DNA of 64,000 nt from Alcaligenaceae bacterium (GTDB lineage Bacteria; Pseudomonadota; Gammaproteobacteria; Burkholderiales; Burkholderiaceae_B), in NCBI GenBank assembly GCA_013416485.1, contig JACCEO010000002.1, forward strand, positions 124,001 to 188,000. The letters are read 5' to 3'. Positions 44,614 through 53,886 of the stretch are shown piece after piece. The translations under genes and the position numbers were made by a program. How positions within the stretch are numbered: position 1 is the stretch's first letter; each line of letters begins with the position of its first letter. The notes beneath the pieces were generated by a model that was given only the letters and a program-made list of their open reading frames with translations, ran no database searches and had not been told where the DNA came from.

Positions 44614-45134
44614 TGCTCTAGCTCCCTAACCAAGGGCAGTATGATGTCGCGCGCCGCAGTTTCAGTAACAGCGCCTATGTGTTTATAACGAATGACACCT
44701 TCTTTATCGATCACAAAGGTCTCGGGTACGCCATAAACACCGTAATCGATACCCACCCGCCCTTGGGTATCGGACACGGACAATACATAACCATTGCCAT
44801 AGCGCTCTAACCACGTGATCGCCGCATCACGCACGTCTTTGTAGTTAAGCCCCACTATGGGCACACCCTGTGTCTTAGCTAAGTCCGTGATCACGGGATG
44901 CTCTTCCAGGCAGGCATAACACCAAGACGCCCACACATTCAGTAGCCATACTTTGCCTTTCATCACCTCTGGAGAAAATGTTTCGTCCGGCGCGGCCAAC
45001 TGGGGCAAGGTAAAACCAGGAGCAGGTTTATTAATAAATGGCGAAGGGACTTCACTAGGTTTAAGCGTCAACCCAAACCCCAAAAAACCGACCAATACAA
45101 AAAAACCAACTAAGGGCCAAATAAAACGACTCAT
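44610..45134 (-). CDS. ccmG: thiol:disulfide oxidoreductase CcmG/DsbE
   Basis: Membrane-anchored thioredoxin-fold protein, 174 residues. An N-terminal anchor (FIWPLVGFFVLVGFLGFGL) precedes the Trx domain with active site WASWCYACLEEHP (WCYAC) and GVYGVPETFVIDKEG. It keeps apocytochrome cysteines reduced using electrons from CcdA. It overlaps ccmF and ccmH by 4 bases each. Confidence 0.95.
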   Translation of the reverse strand: MSRFIWPLVGFFVLVGFLGFGLTLKPSEVPSPFINKPAPGFTLPQLAAPDETFSPEVMKGKVWLLNVWASWCYACLEEHPVITDLAKTQGVPIVGLNYKDVRDAAITWLERYGNGYVLSVSDTQGRVGIDYGVYGVPETFVIDKEGVIRYKHIGAVTETAARDIILPLVRELEQ

Positions 45135-47095
45135 ACTGCGGCTCCTGTGGCAACCACTTCGGCTTTACGTGCTCGACGTTTTTTAAGTCGATAACGACGA
45201 TCACTAATCGCTAGCAAGCCACCCAGTGCCATTAAAATAGCACCTATCCAAATCCAATCGACAAATGGTTTGTAGTAAACACGTACGCTCCAGGCACCGT
45301 CAGCCAGCGGCTCACCCAAAGCCACGTACACATGACGTAAACCATTGGCATCAATAGCCGCTTCTGTCATGGGCATTTCGGACGAGGCATAGCTACGTTT
45401 TTCAGGGTGCAGTTGACGTAATACTTGGCCATTACGTGACAAGGTGATGTCACCCACTTCTGCCATATAGTTAGGCCCTTGGGCTTTACTTACACCAAGA
45501 AAAGTCAGTTCATATCCCCCTGAACTGACTGTGCTACCAGGTGACATACGCAAATCTTGTTCAGTTTCATAGCCCATAACTATGGTGACACCAACAACAA
45601 ACACTGCAACACCTAAGTGCGCCACATGCATACCTAACCAACTAAGTGGCTGGGCCAGCAGTCCGGTGCGCGTAGCACGCATACGGTCGTATATGCCTTT
45701 AACGACTGCAGTAGCTATCCACGTAGCCAGCCCCAGGCTTAATGCCACCAATGTTGACCAACGCCCCAACATAAACGGCGCAGCAATAGCAACCACAACA
45801 GCGGCGATAGCCGGAATATGCAGATGTTTCACCAGAGTGCTGACCTTAGCTGACTTCCAGTTCGCTACCGGCCCTAAGGCCATTAATAGCAACGCGGGCA
45901 CCATCAAGGGTACAAACACCGTATTAAAGTACGGCGGCCCCACAGACAATTTACCTAGCCCAAGCGCGTCTATAAATAACGGATACAAAGTACCCAGTAT
46001 TACGGCACCAGCGGCTACCGCCAACAGTACGTTATTGACTAATAGTAGGGATTCTCGTGATATCAAATCAAAACGCCCACCTAAACCCACCTTAGGTGCG
46101 CGCACAGCGAACAACACCAAAGAAGAGCCCACCACTACGGTAAACAACATCAAGATAAATACGCCTCGACGTGGGTCTGTCGCAAAGGCATGGACGGATG
46201 TCAGCACACCTGAACGCACCAAAAACGCCCCTAATAAAGACAGTGAAAAGGTACTAATGGCCAGTAACACGGTCCAGTTTTTAAAACTGGCACGTTTTTC
46301 CGTGACTGCCAACGAGTGGATTAATGCTGTGCCTACCAACCAGGGAATAAATGAAGAGTTTTCTACAGGATCCCAGAACCACCATCCTCCCCAACCCAGC
46401 TCGTAATAAGCCCACCAGCTACCCAAGGCAATACCCAAGGTCAGGAACAACCAGGCTGCGGTCGCCCACGGCCTAGACCAACGTGCCCAGGTCGAGTCCA
46501 ACTGCCCTGCCAGCAAGGCGGCAATAGCAAAGGCAAACGCCACCGAAAACCCCACATACCCCATATAAAGTAATGGAGGGTGGAATATCAGACCGATATC
46601 TTGCAACAATGGATTCAAGTCCATGCCCTCGATGGGGGCTGGCAGCATGCGGTCGAATGGGTTAGAGGTAAGCAGCACGAACAACAAGAATCCGGCCGTA
46701 ACCAAACCTAGTACCCCCAGCACACGCGCAACCATGACATCGGGTAGCTGCTTAGAGAACACGCTAACGGCGTAAGCCCAACCCGTTTGCATTAATAACC
46801 ACAATAACAACGACCCTTCATGACCACCCCAGACTGCTGCCACGCGATACAGCAAGGGCAATTGCGAATTGGAGTTTTGCGCAACATACGCAACCGAGAA
46901 ATCCTTGACCACAAAGGACCAGGTCAATACGGCAAAACTAAGAATAACCAAAAAAAACTGCGCACCGGCAGCAGGTCGGGCAAAAGCGATCCAGGCAGCA
47001 TTGCCACGCGCGGCTCCTGCCAAGGCGATCACACCTTGGGCTAACGCTACAAATAGCGTCAGGATTAGTGAAAAATGACCGAGTTCAGCAATCAT
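45131..47095 (-). CDS. ccmF: heme lyase subunit CcmF
   Basis: Large polytopic membrane protein that attaches heme to apocytochrome c, 654 residues with about 15 helices. The tryptophan-rich WWD motif is WGGWWFWDPVENSSFIPWL. Flanking His residues (VWGGHEGSLLLW, LIFHPPLLYMGYVG, LVGTALIHSLAV) are probable heme ligands. It starts 5 bases after ccmE and overlaps ccmG. Confidence 0.97.
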   Translation of the reverse strand: MIAELGHFSLILTLFVALAQGVIALAGAARGNAAWIAFARPAAGAQFFLVILSFAVLTWSFVVKDFSVAYVAQNSNSQLPLLYRVAAVWGGHEGSLLLWLLMQTGWAYAVSVFSKQLPDVMVARVLGVLGLVTAGFLLFVLLTSNPFDRMLPAPIEGMDLNPLLQDIGLIFHPPLLYMGYVGFSVAFAFAIAALLAGQLDSTWARWSRPWATAAWLFLTLGIALGSWWAYYELGWGGWWFWDPVENSSFIPWLVGTALIHSLAVTEKRASFKNWTVLLAISTFSLSLLGAFLVRSGVLTSVHAFATDPRRGVFILMLFTVVVGSSLVLFAVRAPKVGLGGRFDLISRESLLLVNNVLLAVAAGAVILGTLYPLFIDALGLGKLSVGPPYFNTVFVPLMVPALLLMALGPVANWKSAKVSTLVKHLHIPAIAAVVVAIAAPFMLGRWSTLVALSLGLATWIATAVVKGIYDRMRATRTGLLAQPLSWLGMHVAHLGVAVFVVGVTIVMGYETEQDLRMSPGSTVSSGGYELTFLGVSKAQGPNYMAEVGDITLSRNGQVLRQLHPEKRSYASSEMPMTEAAIDANGLRHVYVALGEPLADGAWSVRVYYKPFVDWIWIGAILMALGGLLAISDRRYRLKKRRARKAEVVATGAAV

Positions 47096-47100
47096 GAGCG

Positions 47101-47547
47101 TTATGGCCTTGTAATAGTCGTGTTCTTGGCAGCCTCGTCCAATGCATGCTGTGCTTCTGGGGGCATATAGTTTTCATCATGCTTGGCCAGTACCTCTTCG
47201 GCACGAAATAAGCCGTCTTCCCCTAACTTACCTTGGGCGACTACCCCTTTACCTTCGCTAAACAGGTCAGGCAAGATGCCGGTATAACTGACCGGTACCA
47301 TTTGTGCGGTGTCTGTCACCACAAACTTGACCGTAAGCCCATCGCTTAGCCGTTGCACGCTGCCTTCTTGCACCATGCCACCTACGCGAAAGGTTTTATC
47401 TTGTGGAGCTTCACCAGCATCAACCTGTGTTGGCGTGAAAAAAAACACCAGATTACTTTGGAAAGCATTCAACACTAGCACCGTGGCAATACCTAGGGCG
47501 GCTAAACCGCCAACGATAAGGGCTAGACGCTTATGACGCTTTTTCAT
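47101..47547 (-). CDS. ccmE: heme chaperone CcmE
   Basis: Periplasmic heme carrier with an N-terminal anchor, 148 residues. The covalent heme His is in [15 protein letters not shown], with the typical Tyr after it. The OB-fold core includes [14 protein letters not shown] and [17 protein letters not shown]. The start overlaps ccmD by 4 bases. Confidence 0.97.
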   Translation of the reverse strand: MKKRHKRLALIVGGLAALGIATVLVLNAFQSNLVFFFTPTQVDAGEAPQDKTFRVGGMVQEGSVQRLSDGLTVKFVVTDTAQMVPVSYTGILPDLFSEGKGVVAQGKLGEDGLFRAEEVLAKHDENYMPPEAQHALDEAAKNTTITRP

Positions 47548-47726
47548 AGTGATTCCTCGTTTTTGAGCATTAACTCACGTTTTATATGTGATAAAGCTGC
47601 TAATCGGCGTTGGCGCAATAGCAGCCATTCAGCACATAGCACCGCTATGGTGACACCCACTGAGCCCCAGACATATTGTCCATAACCACCCATAGCAAAA
47701 AATTCGGCAGAACTGGTCCAGTTCAT
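47544..47726 (-). CDS. ccmD: heme exporter protein CcmD
   Basis: Small one-helix membrane protein of 60 residues that helps release holo-CcmE from CcmABC. It has an [18 protein letters not shown] opening, a single helix ([13 protein letters not shown]) and a basic tail. An AGGAGG box precedes the ATG, which overlaps the stop of ccmC. Confidence 0.92.
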   Translation of the reverse strand: MNWTSSAEFFAMGGYGQYVWGSVGVTIAVLCAEWLLLRQRRLAALSHIKRELMLKNEESL

Positions 47727-48460
47727 AGCTTTACCTCCTGTAATTCATCTAGCCATCCAGCATGCTGTTCACGCTCTAGGATGATGCAGCGCACCCGCAT
47801 CAGAGCAACCGCCACCGTATACATCCATGACGCCAATGCCATCAGCAACATACCTGCCAACATAATCATGGCCATAGATGGCGCTTTGGTCAGTGAAACC
47901 GATGCGCCTTGGTGCAAGGTGTTCCACCACTGCACTGAAAAATAAATAATGGGAATATTGACCACGCCGACCAATGCCAATACAGCCCCCGCTTTATCAG
48001 CACGACGAGGATCATCCACGGCTGATTGCAGGGCAATAAATGCTATGTATAAAAACAAAAGTATCAGCTCGGATGTCAGTCGGGCATCCCAGACCCACCA
48101 GGTCCCCCACATCGGCTTGCCCCACAAGGCACCCGTCCATAGTGAAAGAAAGGTAAACATCGCACCGGTAGGTGCTAAGGCCGTCGCCATCATGGCCGCT
48201 AAGCGGCTATTAAATGCCAACCCTATGGCAGACCAAAATGCCATGACCAGGTAAATAAACATGGACATCCAGGAAACTGGCACATGCAAGAAAATAATGC
48301 GATAGCCTTCGCCCTGTTGGGCATCGGTAGGCGCTATAAAGAAACCCACGTACATGCCTACCAGCGCCAGTATCGCAGCAGCACTGGCAAACCAGGGTAT
48401 TAACCTACCTGCTAATGGGTAAAACGTTTTTGGCGAGGAATACTTAAACCAATTAATCAT
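47723..48460 (-). CDS. ccmC: heme handling membrane protein CcmC
   Basis: Six-helix membrane protein of 245 residues that loads heme on CcmE. The WWD motif is WGTWWVWDARLTSEL, with His in FLHVPVSWMS and WWNTLHQGASV. It lies 13 bases after ccmB and overlaps ccmD by 4 bases. Confidence 0.96.
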   Translation of the reverse strand: MINWFKYSSPKTFYPLAGRLIPWFASAAAILALVGMYVGFFIAPTDAQQGEGYRIIFLHVPVSWMSMFIYLVMAFWSAIGLAFNSRLAAMMATALAPTGAMFTFLSLWTGALWGKPMWGTWWVWDARLTSELILLFLYIAFIALQSAVDDPRRADKAGAVLALVGVVNIPIIYFSVQWWNTLHQGASVSLTKAPSMAMIMLAGMLLMALASWMYTVAVALMRVRCIILEREQHAGWLDELQEVKL

Positions 48461-48473
48461 GTGTACTTACTCA

Positions 48474-49157
48474 TTATTCCAAAGCGATCCGCAAGGCTGC
48501 AGCGGTGGCCCACGGAGCAAAAAAACCTGTTAAAACCAGCACTGCACCCAGTAACGACAAATGTGCGCTAGCGCCCAAGCCTGCTGCTGCCGCATCGACA
48601 GAACCCGCACCAAAAATCAACACCGGCACATACAGAGGTAACACCAGCAACGCCACTAAAGCACTGCCACCACGCAAACCCAACGTCAAACTAGCACCAA
48701 TGGCACCAATAAAGCTAAGCACAGGAGTACCAATAGCCAGCGATGCCGCCAACACCCATATCGAAGAACTTGCCAAATCAAATTGCAACGCCAAGATCGG
48801 CGCTAAGACCGTCAAAGGCAAGCCCGTCAGTAACCAATACGCCATTACCTTTCCCAAGACCACCATCCCTAATGGCGCGGGTGTCAGTAGCATTTGTTCT
48901 AGTGTTCCGTCAGCATGGTCTTGCTCGAACAGGCGATTCAACGACAGGATCGCCGCTAACAAGGCCGCCACCCACAACACTCCTGGTGCTATCTGGCGCA
49001 ACATATCGCGTTCCGCACCTATACCTAAAGGAAATAGACTGACCACAATGACAAAGAAAAAGAGTGGTGTCAGCACATCCGATTTACGCCGCATAGCTAG
49101 CCTTAGGTCACGTTGAATGACGCTACGCAGTACGCTCAGGCCCAATGTAGTGCTCAT
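48474..49157 (-). CDS. ccmB: heme exporter permease CcmB
   Basis: Six-helix permease of the CcmAB ABC complex, 227 residues. Typical features: VIQRDLRLAMRRKSDVLTPL, FEQDHADGTLEQMLLTP and LTLGLRGGSALVALLVLPLY. The ABC complex releases heme-CcmE rather than simply exporting heme. The start overlaps ccmA. Confidence 0.96.
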   Translation of the reverse strand: MSTTLGLSVLRSVIQRDLRLAMRRKSDVLTPLFFFVIVVSLFPLGIGAERDMLRQIAPGVLWVAALLAAILSLNRLFEQDHADGTLEQMLLTPAPLGMVVLGKVMAYWLLTGLPLTVLAPILALQFDLASSSIWVLAASLAIGTPVLSFIGAIGASLTLGLRGGSALVALLVLPLYVPVLIFGAGSVDAAAAGLGASAHLSLLGAVLVLTGFFAPWATAAALRIALE

Positions 49158-49768
49158 GCTCCAACCCGTATATGCTGTATTTTTCTAGCAAGAGAAAAGT
49201 CTTGGTGGCTGGTCAAGACAGCGATACCACCTTGGCTAAGATGACGATCAATTTCAGCGGTTACCCACTGGCTTGCTTGGGTATCCAGTGCCGTTAAAGG
49301 TTCATCCAACACCCACAACCTACGCTTTTGCAGCAACAATCTGGCTAGGCTTACACGACGCTTTTGCCCTTGTGACAAAGCACGCACAGGCAGATACTCC
49401 CTGCCTCGTAAGCCTACCTTTTGTAAGACTAGCTGGGCAGCATCCACAGTAACGGACTCATCTGCCAATGCAATGCTGGACATTAGGTTTTCCATGGGGG
49501 TTAAATCATCTTTCAAACCCAAGTGGTGTCCGCAGTACAGTAATTGGCGTCGATACTCATCGCCCAGTGTCTGGATCGCCTTGCCTTGCCAGTGTATGGC
49601 ACCACCAGCGGGTGGCGTAAGACCCACCAACATACGCAAAAGACTGGTTTTACCACTGCCATTTTGACCTTGCACCAGCAAGCACTCACCTGCATCAAGC
49701 CGAAAGCTCAGTTGATGAAATAGTTGGCGTTCACCACGCACACAATCCAGATTGATGGCTTCAAGCAC
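49154..49768 (-). CDS. ccmA: heme exporter ATPase CcmA
   Basis: ATPase of the CcmAB complex, 204 residues. Walker A is VQGQNGSGKTSLLR, the signature variant is LSQGQKRRVSLARLL (LSxGQ with Gln) and Walker B is LWVLDEPLTALD. It is the first gene of the ccmABCDEFGHI-ccdA operon; nearly every junction overlaps or is only a few bases. The promoter should lie in the spacer 49769-49941, which has no recognised consensus site. Confidence 0.96.
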   Translation of the reverse strand: MLEAINLDCVRGERQLFHQLSFRLDAGECLLVQGQNGSGKTSLLRMLVGLTPPAGGAIHWQGKAIQTLGDEYRRQLLYCGHHLGLKDDLTPMENLMSSIALADESVTVDAAQLVLQKVGLRGREYLPVRALSQGQKRRVSLARLLLQKRRLWVLDEPLTALDTQASQWVTAEIDRHLSQGGIAVLTSHQDFSLARKIQHIRVGA

Positions 49769-49941
49769 CGTCGACCTTTGCTTACAATAATGTTGATCAC
49801 CAAGTGATATCAGTAGGCCCGTCCAGCACGGCTATGAGCTACTGTCGTAAATTACTGGACTCGCTCAAGCACAGTTGAACGCGACAACGCTGAAGACGTA
49901 GTATTAAGCCTAGGGGAAAGTCGAATCAGCGGTGTGCCAGT

Positions 49942-50295
49942 TTAGGCAGCAAAAAACCACTGAGGCCGCTCGGGGCGTTCAGAAAAAGTGAGCAAGCTTA
50001 GGCGTGCCTCGTGAAACCGAGAGCCTAAATTTGTACTGAATGAAGGGATAATTAACTGGGAAGACGCCAACATGACGACAGGCGCATGACACGAATGCTC
50101 GTATTGATCCAGTAACGATAAGCCAGAGCTTGTTTGCTTAGACGTATCCAATGCCTGGGCGCTAGCATCCTGACCAGAAACACCACAAGCAGAGACGCAA
50201 GTTTCTACTTCTTGCTGGCAATATACGCTAACCACGCCCCAGGAGGCCTGGAGCGGCAGCATAAGCAGCATCAAAACAAGTAAAAATTTCTTCAT
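49942..50295 (-). CDS. CzcI-like small exported protein
   Basis: Exported protein of 117 residues. The signal-like N-terminus (MKKFLLVLMLLMLPLQASWG) and the terminal PERPQWFF match the CzcI family near cobalt-zinc-cadmium efflux genes. Three Cys residues (VYCQQEVETCVSACG) lie just after the signal and one more follows as SCH; this is a plausible metal site. No CzcCBA genes are adjacent. The ATG at 50295 is preferred over the frame start at 50334, though no strong ribosome site is visible. Confidence 0.6.
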   Translation of the reverse strand: MKKFLLVLMLLMLPLQASWGVVSVYCQQEVETCVSACGVSGQDASAQALDTSKQTSSGLSLLDQYEHSCHAPVVMLASSQLIIPSFSTNLGSRFHEARLSLLTFSERPERPQWFFAA

Positions 50296-50345
50296 TGCGA
50301 GAACGATTGTACTAGCTGCCCGTATCCCTAGCAAACTGACGGCAT

Positions 50346-51299
50346 CTAGTCTTCTTCTGACATTTCCTGAGACGCTTTTAACTGTATGCTTAGACGTCGA
50401 TGAAAGCTACGGGTGGCGGCTTGACCATGATCATCGTACTTGAAAAAACCCTCCCCTGACTTGGTCCCTAACATGCCTGCTTGTACCTTTTCTGCCAGCA
50501 AAGAACTTGCCGACTGACTAGCGTCTATTTCTGGAAGCAAGCTATCACCTGCTAACTTCCAAATATCTAGGCCACCAAAGTCCGCAATTTCTAACTGACC
50601 AGCAGCAGCATAGCGAAAAGCAGGCCCATAACGCACAGCTCGGTCAATATCTTCAGCCGAGGCTATCCCTGAGTTCATCAGTGCAAAGACTTCTCGGGCC
50701 AACCCCTGCTGTATTCGATTGGCGACCAAGCCAGGGACTTCCTTCTTGACGCGTATGGTTTGATTCCCGGTTTTTTTGAATAATGCCTCTACGGCTGGCA
50801 AGACATCGGCTTGCAAGTTACCGTAATCTGAAAGCTCTACCAAGGGTATCAAGTGCGCCGGATTGTACCAATGGCAAACCATACTACGCCCCGCCCTGTC
50901 TACATCCAAACCGGCAATAATGCGTGATAGCTCCAACGTCGATGTATTCGTTGCCAAGATAGCTTCTTTTCTTGCTACCTTGGCCAAGTCCGCAAATATT
51001 TTCTGTTTCAGTTCCAAGGCTTCGGGAGCAGCTTCCATAATAAAGTCTGCAGACTCTACGGCGGCTTCCCAGCGATCGCATATTGTTAACCTGTTTAATA
51101 TAGAGACATGGTCCTTTGCATCGACCATGCCAAGATCGCTAAGAATACTTAAGGTGTCTTCTAAACGCGATTTAAGCCCGTCCCTGACAGAAGAACTAGG
51201 ATCGTGCAAGGTAACTGCCAAACCATGACGGGCAAAATGCAGGGCAATATTCGCCCCCATAATCCCTGCACCCAAAACAGCAATATGAGAAATATTCAT
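50346..51299 (-). CDS. 3-hydroxyacyl-CoA dehydrogenase-family protein
   Basis: NAD-dependent dehydrogenase of 317 residues. The Rossmann motif is VLGAGIMGANIALHFARHG; catalytic context is SMVCHWYNPAHLIPLVEL with the His near residue 145. The C-terminal domain is in FGGLDIWKLAGD and TKSGEGFFKY. Length and motif fit a stand-alone 3-hydroxybutyryl-CoA or L-gulonate/carnitine dehydrogenase type. No other beta-oxidation genes adjoin. Confidence 0.85.
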   Translation of the reverse strand: MNISHIAVLGAGIMGANIALHFARHGLAVTLHDPSSSVRDGLKSRLEDTLSILSDLGMVDAKDHVSILNRLTICDRWEAAVESADFIMEAAPEALELKQKIFADLAKVARKEAILATNTSTLELSRIIAGLDVDRAGRSMVCHWYNPAHLIPLVELSDYGNLQADVLPAVEALFKKTGNQTIRVKKEVPGLVANRIQQGLAREVFALMNSGIASAEDIDRAVRYGPAFRYAAAGQLEIADFGGLDIWKLAGDSLLPEIDASQSASSLLAEKVQAGMLGTKSGEGFFKYDDHGQAATRSFHRRLSIQLKASQEMSEED

Positions 51300-51330
51300 A
51301 AAATAGATTTGTTCAATTGATTATTGTTAA

Positions 51331-52953
51331 CTAGGGTAATTCGGTATGCTGCTTAAGCGGCATATCGTCTCGTATGGGTACAGTCTGACGTTCTATCATG
51401 CGTCGTACTAATGGTGGGTTTTGCCCACGGTGTAGTGCCAGTAAGTGACCGAATACTTCGGCATCTGCCTGTGTCCGTCGCTGATGGTGACGTACATATT
51501 CTACCCAGGTTGGCACGTGATAGCTTTCCGTCCATATCCCTGGATGTTCCAAGTCGCGTAACAATGACCACTGCCGTGCACCATCGCGCAAGCGTATACG
51601 ACGTCGTTGCACCATCAAGGCCAGAAAACTCTGGATATCTTGTTGAGCAATCTCATAATCCACCATGATCATGATGGGACCACTGCGCCCGTGCAAATCC
51701 AACTGTAAAGTGGGTTCATTGAAATCATCTGCCGGGTCCAAGCTCAATTTACTGAACTCGGGTAATACGTAACGCAAGCCCACCACCGCACCCAGGACCA
51801 GCACACCTCCAGACGCCATAAGAGCAACATCCGTTCCATAGGCTTCAGCACTTACACCCCAGATCCAGCTACCAGAGGCCATACCGCCAAACGTTGCGGT
51901 CTGATATAAGGCCAAAGCTCGCCCTACCACCCACCGCGGTGTGGACAACTGCACTGTTACATTAAATAGTGACAGCGCCATCACCCAACAAGCACCTGCA
52001 GGTATCACAACCAAGCAGCTTAACCACATTTGGTGACTTAAGGCCAAAGCAACCGTACTTAATGCAAAGGTCAGGAAGCTAGCACGCACTATGGTTTCAT
52101 TGCCCCAGCGCTCACGCACTTTATCGTTAAGGAAGGCACCACCAATCGCTCCTACTCCAAAGCAGCCTAATATGATGCCGTAGGAAAACGCGCCACCCGC
52201 TACTAAGTCACGTGTGACCAAAGGCAGCAACGCCAAAACCGATACTGCAGCCAACCCAAAAATGAAACTGCGGCACATGACCTTCAATAAATTAGGAGAC
52301 ATGGCGATATAGCGCAGCCCACCTGACAAGGCATAGCCAAAGGTTTCACGCGGCAAGGTATTAACAATACGCGTAGGTTTCCAGCGTATTAATGCCCTGA
52401 TCAAAGCAATATAGCTAACCGCATTAACAGCAAAGGCAAAGGCAGCACCAGCCAACGCAACGATCAAGCCCCCCACAGCAGGCCCTATGCTGCGCATCAA
52501 GTTGTAGCTCATGCTATTTAGCGTGACCGCACCAGGCAGGTCTGAGCGCGGGACCAAATCACCCATAGACGCCTGCCACGATGGGTTGTGCAGTGCCGTG
52601 CCACACCCTATAAAGAAGGTAAAAGCCAGTAACAACCAGGGTGTAAGCAGACCAGCCACGGCAAAGATCGCTAACGCTGTTGAGACAAGCATCATCAATA
52701 TTTGCGCCACAAGCATAATATGGCGCCGTTCGAAGCTATCCGCCAATACCCCTGCAGCCAATGAAAAAATCATCACCGGCAAGGTAGTGGCTGCCTGCAC
52801 TAAAGCCACCATGTCACTGGATGTAGCAATCGTGGTCATCATCCAGGCAGCACCCACGGTTTGAACCAATCCACCTAAATTGGAAACCAAGGTGGCAGTC
52901 CAAAGGGAGCGAAAACTTGCATTCTGAAGTGGAGTTAATGGTGAGGCGCTCAT
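51331..52953 (-). CDS. MFS exporter with C-terminal cytosolic domain (PF05977-type)
   Basis: Twelve-helix transporter of the EntS-like MFS_3 family, 540 residues. The N-terminus reads FRSLWTATLVSNLGGLVQTV, with ADSFERRHIM as the inter-helix motif. The last 120 residues are soluble and include DVEIAQQDIQSFLA-like and SYHVPTWVEYVRHHQRRTQ segments, resembling the dimeric alpha/beta-barrel domain of this subfamily. The substrate is unknown; siderophores or hydrophobic compounds are typical for relatives. It is 31 bases upstream of the dehydrogenase gene on the same strand. Confidence 0.88.
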   Translation of the reverse strand: MSASPLTPLQNASFRSLWTATLVSNLGGLVQTVGAAWMMTTIATSSDMVALVQAATTLPVMIFSLAAGVLADSFERRHIMLVAQILMMLVSTALAIFAVAGLLTPWLLLAFTFFIGCGTALHNPSWQASMGDLVPRSDLPGAVTLNSMSYNLMRSIGPAVGGLIVALAGAAFAFAVNAVSYIALIRALIRWKPTRIVNTLPRETFGYALSGGLRYIAMSPNLLKVMCRSFIFGLAAVSVLALLPLVTRDLVAGGAFSYGIILGCFGVGAIGGAFLNDKVRERWGNETIVRASFLTFALSTVALALSHQMWLSCLVVIPAGACWVMALSLFNVTVQLSTPRWVVGRALALYQTATFGGMASGSWIWGVSAEAYGTDVALMASGGVLVLGAVVGLRYVLPEFSKLSLDPADDFNEPTLQLDLHGRSGPIMIMVDYEIAQQDIQSFLALMVQRRRIRLRDGARQWSLLRDLEHPGIWTESYHVPTWVEYVRHHQRRTQADAEVFGHLLALHRGQNPPLVRRMIERQTVPIRDDMPLKQHTELP

Positions 52954-53198
52954 GTATCGGTTCGTGGCTAAGCCAGTGATTCCGTATGTTTGATGACTTA
53001 TTATGACAGTTCAGACATAGCAGCGCGAGGGACTTGCTAAAGTAATAGGCCTAGCATATCGTCAACGTATCCCCTCCTTTCCAAAATATGTCACCTTTTG
53101 GCCAACTATTGCACGATACGACATTGCACTAGCACTGTTGTATATTCGTAATAGCTGGGGTAATCAATCAGGTCTAGTCACACAATCGCAAGTAAACC

Positions 53199-53786
53199 AT
53201 GTTCGCCAACACTAAATCCTTAACTCTTCGTCAAGCCCATGACATGGCTGCCAGCGTCCAAAATATTCTTGATTTCTGGCGGGACGCTGGGGAAGCATAT
53301 TGGTTTAATGCAGACCACACTTTTGATGCTTTATGCAGTAAAAAATTTCTGGACTTGCACTTGGCTGCAGCTCGTGGCGAACTGATGCACTGGAGCCAAA
53401 CCGCTGAAAGCGCCTTGGCCTTGTTACTTCTACTTGATCAACTGCCACGTAATATATTTCGTCATAGTGCGCATGCTTATGCCACTGACCCTATGGCCTG
53501 CAGCCTAGCAGACTATGCGTTATCGCAAGCTTATGACCAGCAGTTTCCCCCTGATTTACGCAGCTTTTTCTACTTGCCCTTCATGCATTCTGAACAACTG
53601 GTTTACCAAGAGCGTGCCAGCGTATTATTTCAGACTGTAGATACACCTAGAGCCATTAAATGGCGGACTCATCATTTAAGCATTATCCAACGCTTTGGCC
53701 GGTTTCCCCATCGCAACCACCTGTTGGGCCGTACTAACACCCCAGAAGAACAGCGCTGGCTAGCAGATGGAGGATTTAAAGGTTGA
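53199..53786 (+). CDS. DUF924-family protein
   Basis: Soluble helical protein of 195 residues (or 180 if the ATG at 53244 is used). Features: VQNILDFWRDAGEAYWF, LALLLLLDQLPRNIFR, FFYLPFMHSEQLVYQERA and RFGRFPHRNHLLGRTNTPEE, the DUF924 signature. The family has a TPR-like fold and no settled role. The upstream 246-bp spacer contains no gene, only AT-rich promoter-like DNA. Confidence 0.9.
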   Translation: MFANTKSLTLRQAHDMAASVQNILDFWRDAGEAYWFNADHTFDALCSKKFLDLHLAAARGELMHWSQTAESALALLLLLDQLPRNIFRHSAHAYATDPMACSLADYALSQAYDQQFPPDLRSFFYLPFMHSEQLVYQERASVLFQTVDTPRAIKWRTHHLSIIQRFGRFPHRNHLLGRTNTPEEQRWLADGGFKG

Positions 53787-53886
53787 GGCGCTATTGATAA
53801 AAGCCATCCAAATAATGTCTATATTTTGAATAAACGCCAACCGTCCGTATGATTACGGCTCTATCATTATTATAAAAGAGCGTTTC

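Noticed and set aside
45582-46406. Long open frame of 274 codons antisense to ccmF
   Set aside because: Composition (Thr/Asn/Pro-rich) follows from the opposite-strand membrane gene; ccmF is unmistakable.
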